DNA of 12,060 nt, from positions 1 through 12,060 of the forward strand of contig JBBQRA010000187.1 in the NCBI GenBank assembly GCA_038215275.1, in the 5' to 3' direction. The position numbers and the translations under genes are program-made. Numbering within the stretch: the stretch's first letter is position 1; each line of letters starts with the position of its first letter. Shown here one piece after another: positions 6,616-12,060 of this stretch. The stretch comes from Ga0077553 sp038215275. Its GTDB lineage: Bacteria > Acidobacteriota > Terriglobia > Bryobacterales > Bryobacteraceae. Below the pieces are notes generated by a model that saw only the letters and a list, made by a program, of their open reading frames with translations, was not told the DNA's origin and searched no databases.

Positions 6616-7046
6616 TGGCTGCCCAGAACTTTGAGAATCATACGCAGCGCGTACCGGCCTTTTTGGCCCTCGGCTTGGTTCTGTTTGTTACTTTGATCGG
6701 GTGTGCGGTGAATCTCTATGTTTCGTTAGGGGATCATCAGGGCGTCTATAGCGCCTCACTTCTGTTCGTATTAACGGGGGCGGTGTTTGTCACGGCCTTC
6801 TTCGCCCGGGTGTTTGCCCTGAAGGCCCAGGACCGGGCCATTCGCGCCGAAGAGAACCTGCGTCACTTCGTTTTGACCGGAAAACTTCTCGATCCGCGCC
6901 TTGATGTGTCGCAAGTCATCGGATTGCGTTTCGCTGCCGATGCGGAGTTCCCGGCGCTAGCGCAACAGGCCGCGGAGAAGGGCCTTTCGCAGAAAGACAT
7001 TAAAACAGCGGTCAAGAACTGGCGGGCGGACTTCCACCGCGTCTAG
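6615..7046 (+). CDS. DUF6526 family small membrane protein
   Basis: This 143-residue protein resembles the DUF6526 family, which has the opening Q-N-(F/Y)-x-N-H and the ending KxWRADxxRV; its function is unknown. Here the start reads QNFENHTQRVPAF and the end KNWRADFHRV. Two hydrophobic segments, about residues 14-38 and 47-70, predict two membrane helices joined by a short GDHQGV loop. A cytoplasmic C-terminal half follows, rich in charged helix (AQDRAIRAEENLRHFV, then QVIGLRFAADAE). The ATG overlaps the nrdB stop (TAATG) and GGAG lies ten bases before it, so it is the third gene of the nrd operon. That position suggests co-expression with ribonucleotide reductase but does not show a functional tie. 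Its TAG shares CTAG with the stop of the convergent cytochrome gene. Confidence 0.8.
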   Translation: MAAQNFENHTQRVPAFLALGLVLFVTLIGCAVNLYVSLGDHQGVYSASLLFVLTGAVFVTAFFARVFALKAQDRAIRAEENLRHFVLTGKLLDPRLDVSQVIGLRFAADAEFPALAQQAAEKGLSQKDIKTAVKNWRADFHRV

Positions 7047-7987
7047 CGGATCCAGTGGTCGGTGAAGATGGTGTGGCCGGCCTCCGGCGTTGGGGCCTTG
7101 GGCATGTGGCAGCTTTGGCAGTCCGGACCGCCATGGCTTCGTTTCGTCGAGTGGCAGGTCCGGCAGGGTTGGTTCGGGTCGGCCTTGCCGCTGGCCGGAT
7201 GGGGGTTATGGCAGGTGCCACACCAGAGTTTGTCGCCGCTGACGAGCTGGCATTTCGACATCGAAAGTCGCTCAAAGTGGCCAGTCACTTTCAGGTCTGA
7301 TTGCTTCTGCTGCGGCGCCGTCTGATAGGCGACGAGTTGGTCCAGCAGCCCGCCGGGTTGGTAGGAGTAGAAGCTGCGGCCGGGCTTTTCCGTACGGGCG
7401 AGGCCCAGGAGATGGCACTGGCGACAGGTGTCGTTGCGGGCTGGCGCGGGTAGCTTCACCGGGTTTACTGGACGCTTCAATGGATTCTCCGCATGGGCGC
7501 GGGTATCGCCATGACATCGGTCGCAAGTGATGCCGTTCTCACTGAACGGCGGATCGGCGTACTGATTGACGGTACCGTAGATCAGCCGTGTGGAGGAGGC
7601 ATGGCACCAGAGGCAGTCGCGACCGACGGGCCGGGTCCAATCGGAGTGGTCGTCAGCCTCATAGCCGGGAGACATGCCCCAGCCGCGCTGAGCGTAGTGG
7701 GTGATGGGCGCCTGGAAGAGCTTGTCGCCGCGGCGGAACAGATAGCTGCGGCCATGGGCGCCGGAACCCAGGAAGTATTCCAGCTTCTGGGTCGCCGTTT
7801 GCAGCGGCGTGCGGATCTTGACGCGGTCCGGCGGTTCGATTGAGTACGAAGTCCTAGAGGTCGTGTGGCGGTAGGACCCTGCGGGCAGGGAAGTGACCGG
7901 ACCGCTGGATCGCGCCATGGGCGTGGCTTCATAAGCGGCGACGATGGCCGGATGGCAGGCGGCGCAGGCGATGGCGAGCAGGATCAT
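7043..7987 (-). CDS. Heptahaem c-type cytochrome
   Basis: This 314-residue protein has seven CxxCH haem-binding motifs: C8, C125, C155, C188, C256, C275 and C290 (first cysteine of each). A further lone cysteine, C246, sits in an SKC motif just before the fifth. It should be an envelope electron carrier or oxidoreductase subunit. The spacing, with a ~113-residue haem-free region after the first motif and the tail HTIFTDHWIR, resembles multihaem cytochromes common in Acidobacteriota and Planctomycetes. I do not recognise a characterised enzyme. c-type haem is attached outside the cytoplasmic membrane, so export is needed. However, only seven residues (MILLAIA) precede the first haem cysteine, with no basic n-region, and the frame further upstream is not signal-like. 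The ATG overlaps the TPR gene's stop as ATGA, with no clear Shine-Dalgarno, which indicates coupled translation. It is the last gene of the minus-strand operon. Confidence 0.88.
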   Translation of the reverse strand: MILLAIACAACHPAIVAAYEATPMARSSGPVTSLPAGSYRHTTSRTSYSIEPPDRVKIRTPLQTATQKLEYFLGSGAHGRSYLFRRGDKLFQAPITHYAQRGWGMSPGYEADDHSDWTRPVGRDCLWCHASSTRLIYGTVNQYADPPFSENGITCDRCHGDTRAHAENPLKRPVNPVKLPAPARNDTCRQCHLLGLARTEKPGRSFYSYQPGGLLDQLVAYQTAPQQKQSDLKVTGHFERLSMSKCQLVSGDKLWCGTCHNPHPASGKADPNQPCRTCHSTKRSHGGPDCQSCHMPKAPTPEAGHTIFTDHWIR

Positions 7988-8709
7988 CGGACTAGCCGGG
8001 GAGGGATGCGCTCGAAAGCCTGGCGATGGAACCGGGCCTTGGGTTCGTTTCGCATTTTCTGGTAAGCGCGCGCGAGCAGGAAATGGAGTTGGCGTTCTGT
8101 TTGGGGTAGGCCAGGAAGAGCCAAGGCGTGCTCGGCGTCGGCGATCGACTCGGCAAAGTGGGCGGCTTCGAGATGCAGGCGGGCCCGTTCGTAGAAGGCC
8201 TCGCGGTACTGCGGATCGCGGCGCAAGGCCTCTTTGACCTGCGTGTGCGCTTCTGGGAAACGATGGAGCGTGAAGAGCAGGCGGGCGAAGGCGAGGGGCG
8301 CTTCCGGGCTGGGGTTGTGTTGAATGGCCGCGGGATAGAGGCGGAGCGCAATTTCAACCTCGGCCAGACCCTCGTGGGTGAGCGCGAGATAGAGAAGAGT
8401 AGGGCCGTCGGTTGGCCGGAGTTGGCGAGCCGTGTTCAGGGCAGCGAGCGCGGGGGTGAAATCGTTATCGAGATAGAGGCAGAAGCCGAGCAGGAAGTGG
8501 GCGGCGGGGGAGCGCGGGGCGAGCATCGTGGCGCGGGCGAGATAGGTGCGGGCTTGCGGTGCTTGGTCGAAGGCGAGTTGGATGCGGCCGGCCAGGAGCA
8601 GCGCTTCGAGGTTTGGGGGCTCCTGCAGAATGGGTTCAAGTGCGGCCCACGCTTCGGCGGGGCGCTGCTGGCGGAGGAGTTGCTGGACCGTGGCGAGATC
8701 AGAAGGCAT
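7984..8709 (-). CDS. Tetratricopeptide repeat protein
   Basis: This 241-residue protein is built almost wholly of TPR-like helix pairs with the usual small and aromatic positions. Examples are PNLEALLLAGRIQLAFDQ (32-49), SPAAHFLLGFCLYLDNDF (67-84), APLAFARLLFTLHRFPEA (137-154) and YREAFYERARLHLEAAHF (168-185), making roughly five or six repeats. Such proteins are binding scaffolds. No signal peptide or membrane helix is visible at the start (MPSDLATVQQLLRQQ), so it appears cytoplasmic unless the true start is elsewhere. Its ATG lies 11 bases inside the end of the FG-GAP gene, and its own stop overlaps the cytochrome start as ATGA. In related bacteria, TPR segments are often fused to CRTAC1-like or multihaem modules; here they are separate genes. 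Its partner is not evident. Confidence 0.85.
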   Translation of the reverse strand: MPSDLATVQQLLRQQRPAEAWAALEPILQEPPNLEALLLAGRIQLAFDQAPQARTYLARATMLAPRSPAAHFLLGFCLYLDNDFTPALAALNTARQLRPTDGPTLLYLALTHEGLAEVEIALRLYPAAIQHNPSPEAPLAFARLLFTLHRFPEAHTQVKEALRRDPQYREAFYERARLHLEAAHFAESIADAEHALALPGLPQTERQLHFLLARAYQKMRNEPKARFHRQAFERIPPRLVR

Positions 8710-10189
8710 GATAGCGATCTGCCTTCAGTTTAGTCGCGCGCCACTTGGCTACGATCTCCACCCAGTCGGCTTCGGTGTGTTTGCCGAGGCCAAGGACGAC
8801 GCGCGGATCGTGAGCGCTGAGGTAGCTGCCGTGCGAGTTGATCCGCTTCTGCCGGATGACGCCGCCGGCAGACCAGCGCACGATGGCTCCGGGGACGAGC
8901 GCCGGATGGGAGAGTCCGAGCCAATGGTTGGTAGGATGCGGTGTGCCGAGACAAATCACAGGCGCTTCGCCGTTATTGGCGATGACGAAATCGAGATGAC
9001 CGTCGTTGTTGAGATCGCCGAGAGCGAGGCCGCGGGCCGGGAGATCGGCGCCGATACGGGAGACGGTGAACTTGCCGTGGTTGTTCTCGAAGTAGAGCGT
9101 CGGCTCCTTATGGGTCAACGTCTGCGAGAGCGTTTCGATGCGGTCGTCCGGATGGCCATTGACGATCAGTAGGTCCTCGTCGCCATCGTGGTCGCGATCG
9201 AAGAACTTGAGGCCCCAGCCGGAGTACATCTGCGTCGCGGTGCCGATGCCTGTCGGGCCGGCCTGATCCGAGAAGTTGAGCCCGTCGAGGTTGCGATAGA
9301 TAGAGAATCGCTCCCGGTTGAAGTTGGCGACAAAGAGGTCTTCGCGGCCGTCGCCATCGTAGTCGGCGGCGTCGACCCCCATGCCGGAGCGGGGATTGCC
9401 GTCGGCGGAGTAGGCCACGCCGGAGTCAAGGCCGATCTCTTTGAACTTCAACTCGCCTTGATTGAGGAAGAGGAAGTTGGCGACCGAGTCGTTGGCGACG
9501 AACAGATCGAGGAGGCCGTCGTTATTGATGTCAGTGGCGACGGCGCCGAAGACTTTGCCGAGGGCGGCTCCAATGCCGGACGTCGCCGAGATGTCGTCAA
9601 AGCGGCCCTGACCGCGGTTGCGATACAGCCGGGAGGGATGCGCGGGATAGCTGAGCGGGTGGCAGTAGTGGAAGACACTGTTGTACTTGCAGGCCGGTTC
9701 GATGGTTGGATCATAGGCGGCGAAGTGGCCGAGGAATAGGTCGAGGAGGCCGTCGTTGTCGGCGTCGAAGAAGACGCTGACAGTCCACAGGCCGGGCTCG
9801 GCGATGGACGAAGCGGAAAATTTACCGTTGCCGTGATTGCGGTAGAGGATCGGCGTGCCCCAGCCGGTGACGAGCAGATCGGGGTGGCCGTCGTTGTCAT
9901 AGTCGGCGGTGGTGACGCCCAGGCCAAAAACGTCTTTGCGAAGGCCTGCTTCGGCGGTGACGTCGGTGAACTTGAGATTGCCTTCGTTCCGGAAGAGGGC
10001 GTTGGGGAAGGCGATATCCATGCGGCCATCGCCGTTGTAATCGAAGATAGCGGCGCCCGGGCCCATGTTTTCGGGAAGACGGCGGCGGTCCGTCAGGCCG
10101 TTGTCGTGCCGGTAGGAGAGCGTAGGACCGGAAAGAAAAAGCGCCGCCCCCGTAAGGAGAGCGGCGCTGAAAAGAAGCGGCCAGAACAT
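8699..10189 (-). CDS. CRTAC1-like FG-GAP repeat protein with C-terminal ASPIC/UnbV domain
   Basis: This 496-residue protein begins with a hydrophobic segment (2-20, MFWPLLFSAALLTGAALF) that acts as signal peptide or anchor. A FG-GAP/VCBS-type beta-propeller follows. Seven calcium-binding loops of the form DxDxDGxxD lie at residues 50-58, 96-104, 142-150, 220-228, 276-284, 331-339 and 392-400, consistent with one propeller blade each. The C-terminus (about 420-482: VPGAIVRWSAGG, GSYLSAHDPRVVLGLGK, WVEIVAKW) is an ASPIC/UnbV domain, as in human CRTAC1 and bacterial UnbV-like proteins. The family is extracellular or envelope-bound and probably mediates binding; no enzyme activity is established from sequence. 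The start codon is two bases after the receptor's TAA (TAACCATG) and lacks its own Shine-Dalgarno. This suggests translational reinitiation and co-production with the TonB-dependent receptor. Confidence 0.92.
   Translation of the reverse strand: MFWPLLFSAALLTGAALFLSGPTLSYRHDNGLTDRRRLPENMGPGAAIFDYNGDGRMDIAFPNALFRNEGNLKFTDVTAEAGLRKDVFGLGVTTADYDNDGHPDLLVTGWGTPILYRNHGNGKFSASSIAEPGLWTVSVFFDADNDGLLDLFLGHFAAYDPTIEPACKYNSVFHYCHPLSYPAHPSRLYRNRGQGRFDDISATSGIGAALGKVFGAVATDINNDGLLDLFVANDSVANFLFLNQGELKFKEIGLDSGVAYSADGNPRSGMGVDAADYDGDGREDLFVANFNRERFSIYRNLDGLNFSDQAGPTGIGTATQMYSGWGLKFFDRDHDGDEDLLIVNGHPDDRIETLSQTLTHKEPTLYFENNHGKFTVSRIGADLPARGLALGDLNNDGHLDFVIANNGEAPVICLGTPHPTNHWLGLSHPALVPGAIVRWSAGGVIRQKRINSHGSYLSAHDPRVVLGLGKHTEADWVEIVAKWRATKLKADRYHAF
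8990..10042 (-). repeat. Seven degenerate repeats encoding DxDxDG calcium loops
   Basis: The plus strand shows recurrent GCCGTCGTTGT-like and GCCATCG-like blocks. They are the reverse complement of codons for NDG or GDG followed by basic residues, and mark the seven calcium loops of the FG-GAP protein. Loop spacings are 46, 46, 78, 56, 55 and 61 residues. The repeats are protein-level and diverged, not recent tandem duplications. Confidence 0.8.
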
Positions 10190-10191
10190 GG

Positions 10192-12060
10192 TTAGAACTG
10201 GAAGCGGGCTACAACCTGACCATTGCGGGGCGGGCTGAAGACGCTAGCTGGGTTGATGCGGCCGTAACCAGCCGTCACGTTGCCATTAGCGTCCCGATTC
10301 GTGGTGGCGAAGGGGTTGCCGGCGTCGGGGTTGTTCAGGAACGTGCGATTGAACACGTTAAAGAACTCGCCGCGGAAGCTGATGACGTAGCGCTCCTTGA
10401 TGCGGAACATGCGTCCGAACGAAAGCTGCTCGTCGGGACGGCGAGCGTAGCGATAGTCGTTGTAATAGGCCGCCGCGGTTCCCCACTGGCCGGGGCCAGC
10501 GTCGACCCAAGCACCGGGGTTGAGTGAGAGTTGCTTGAACGGATCGATGCTCTTTCCGTCGTTGAGATCCTGCAGGAACAGCGGCTGACCCTCGACACGA
10601 TTCATGCGCGTGCCGCGGAACAGCAGACTGCCCAGAGCGTTGTTCGAATTCGGCGCCTGGATGGGGAAGCCGCTCGAATAGCGGAGGATGCCGCCCAGGG
10701 TCCAGCTGCTCAGGAAGGCCTTGGTGGCCCAGTTCTTGTTCCAGCGGGGGGAGTCATAGTTGAAGCCGACAACGAGGACCTGTGGCTGGTCATTCAACGA
10801 GAACGTCTTCTGGTTCGGGCGGTTATAGACGTCGTTGACGGGAACGATACCGCCGCTCTGGGTCTCGACGTTGGTCAGGTTCTTGGACCAGGTGTAAGCC
10901 AAGGTGCCGGTGAGGCCCTTCGAGTAGCGCTTGGTGACCTTGATTTGAAGCGAGTCATACCAGGTGTTCCCCAGAGGGGCCCAGAGGCTGCCGAGGTTGC
11001 TGAACTGCGGATACGGCCGCAGCGACTGCGCTAGGGTGGCGGAGTTCGGGAAGCTGGCGTACGGCTTCTGGAACCCGCGTGCAATCACTCCCGCATTATC
11101 GATCCGCGCGGTCAGCAGGCCACGGTCGGGGGCCGAGTTGATGTCTAGTCCGGCGGCCCGGATCCGTTCCGGCGTGAGGCCGTTGTAGTCGTTGAGGCCG
11201 TCGGCGCGGAACCAAGCTCCGCGATTGCCGACGTAGGCGACCTCGGCCACCAGGCTGGAACCAAATTCCCGCTGCAGACTTAGATTCCAGTTCGCCATCC
11301 GCGGAGGACGGCCGCTGTTGGGATCGACCAGAGCGGGCGGAGAATTGATCTGTCCCGGGCTCGGTCGAATACCAGCGTCGTAGCTGGCGAACGTCAGCTC
11401 GTTGACGTTGTAGGAAAGACCGTTGCGGAACGAGACGCCGGGTTCTGCGAATGCTGGGTTCGAGAAAGCGATGGTGTTGAAACCCATCCCGAGCGAGTTG
11501 CCACCGCCGATGTAGGCGAAGTTGGCGACTTGTGCATAACTGACGGCGAACCCGGCGCGGGCAACCCATTTCGGCGCGAACTGGTACGCCATGCCGAGGC
11601 GGGGACCGAAGGCGTAGGGGTACGTGTTGCTGATGGAGCAGTTGCAGCGGCCGTTGCCATAGCCCGCGTAGCGAGTGGCGCCGGGAAGGTTGCCGGCGGC
11701 CGGGTTGCGGCCTTCGGGATCAAACATCGAGGTACGCTGGTGCAACTCGTCCGAGGCGGGTTGATAGTCGTAGCGAATACCGTAGTCCAGGGTGAGCTTG
11801 CGGGTTAGTCGCCAGGTGTCCTGAACGAAGAAGCCGAGAGTCGGGCGTCGGTACTGGGGATCCTGCGGGTTGGACACGCTCGCTGTATTGGCGTTGCCCA
11901 GAAGGAAGCTGGCGTAGTTAAAGCCGACGTCTCCACCTTGCAGCGCGACGCCCTGAAGCGCGGGCATGGAGGTCTGAGCTGTGGAGAAACCGAAGACGCC
12001 AGCTACGCCGCCGGTGGAACGGTTGGTGAAGTTGTCCATCTTCCATTCGCCGCCGAACTT
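10192..12060 (-). CDS. TonB-dependent receptor (Oar/carboxypeptidase-regulatory type), C-terminal part
   Basis: The frame is open to the right edge, giving 622 visible residues; signal peptide, any carboxypeptidase-like domain and most of the plug lie outside. The visible part is an outer-membrane beta-barrel: KFGGEWK at the edge, GFFVQDTWRLTRKLTLDYGIRYDY, FGPRLGMAYQF, NWNLSLQREFG, VAEVAYVGNRG, SLQIKVTKRYSKGLTG, TLAYTWSKNLTN, and a final strand VVARFQF ending in phenylalanine as outer-membrane barrels do. Barrel wording such as VQDTWR and AYVGNRG is typical of the large receptors that are greatly expanded in Acidobacteriota. Such proteins import bulky nutrients using TonB energy; the substrate is unknown. 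A CNC motif at 11638-11646 is unusual for this class. The stop lies two bases before the FG-GAP gene, and this is the most upstream gene of the operon seen here. Its promoter is beyond the window. Confidence 0.93.
   Translation of the reverse strand, partial: KFGGEWKMDNFTNRSTGGVAGVFGFSTAQTSMPALQGVALQGGDVGFNYASFLLGNANTASVSNPQDPQYRRPTLGFFVQDTWRLTRKLTLDYGIRYDYQPASDELHQRTSMFDPEGRNPAAGNLPGATRYAGYGNGRCNCSISNTYPYAFGPRLGMAYQFAPKWVARAGFAVSYAQVANFAYIGGGNSLGMGFNTIAFSNPAFAEPGVSFRNGLSYNVNELTFASYDAGIRPSPGQINSPPALVDPNSGRPPRMANWNLSLQREFGSSLVAEVAYVGNRGAWFRADGLNDYNGLTPERIRAAGLDINSAPDRGLLTARIDNAGVIARGFQKPYASFPNSATLAQSLRPYPQFSNLGSLWAPLGNTWYDSLQIKVTKRYSKGLTGTLAYTWSKNLTNVETQSGGIVPVNDVYNRPNQKTFSLNDQPQVLVVGFNYDSPRWNKNWATKAFLSSWTLGGILRYSSGFPIQAPNSNNALGSLLFRGTRMNRVEGQPLFLQDLNDGKSIDPFKQLSLNPGAWVDAGPGQWGTAAAYYNDYRYARRPDEQLSFGRMFRIKERYVISFRGEFFNVFNRTFLNNPDAGNPFATTNRDANGNVTAGYGRINPASVFSPPRNGQVVARFQF

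Noticed and set aside
9188..9739. Plus-strand open frames opposite the FG-GAP gene, rich in V, A, G, D and E
   Set aside because: They mirror the DxDxDG loops read in reverse and have no ribosome binding site or family resemblance.
8990..10042. EF-hand calcium sensor repeats
   Set aside because: The DxDxDG loops are embedded in beta-strand sequence (LFVAN, LLVTG) with 46-78 residue spacing and a terminal ASPIC/UnbV domain, which is FG-GAP propeller architecture rather than helix-loop-helix.

Overview
The window reads as chromosomal DNA of a GC-rich Acidobacteriota, most likely from the Bryobacter/Solibacter group. This is inferred from the gene families: a large TonB-dependent receptor with very long barrel loops, a CRTAC1-type FG-GAP/ASPIC-UnbV protein, a coupled TPR protein and multihaem cytochrome, and a DUF6526 protein. 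No rRNA or other taxonomic marker is present, so the assignment stays an inference.

Positions 1-2045 are a zone of decay. It holds the last 40 codons of an ISAzo13-family transposase (+), then a frameshifted and internally deleted IS110-family transposase (-), then a frameshifted and deleted cryptochrome/DNA photolyase gene (+) whose first ~15 codons are missing at the junction with the IS110 relic. The first intact gene is an Fpg/Nei-type DNA glycosylase (2095-2976, +), which starts at a GTG inside a longer open frame that is partly photolyase debris.

Positions 2975-7046 (+) hold a housekeeping unit: a leader region with a promoter candidate and a terminator-like hairpin, then nrdA, nrdB and a small two-TM DUF6526 gene. 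nrdA and nrdB encode a class Ia ribonucleotide reductase. All radical, redox and metal-ligand residues I looked for are present, and nrdB overlaps the DUF6526 gene by one base. The hairpin lies between the promoter candidate and the nrdA start, with only about 24 bases after it. If it works as a terminator, it must act as an attenuator of nrdAB.

Positions 7043-12060 (-) hold a tightly packed operon transcribed from right to left: TonB-dependent receptor (5' end beyond the window), seven-loop FG-GAP/ASPIC-UnbV protein, TPR protein and heptahaem c-type cytochrome. Gene junctions are 2 bases apart, 11 bases overlapping and 4 bases overlapping, so the four products are probably made together. The combination suggests an envelope system joining outer-membrane uptake, a calcium-binding surface or periplasmic propeller, and electron transfer. 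Its substrate cannot be read from the sequence. The two operons converge and share the four bases CTAG as overlapping stop codons, leaving no room for a terminator between them.

I saw no tRNA, rRNA, CRISPR array or replication origin. The only sizeable non-coding stretch is 2977-3182.
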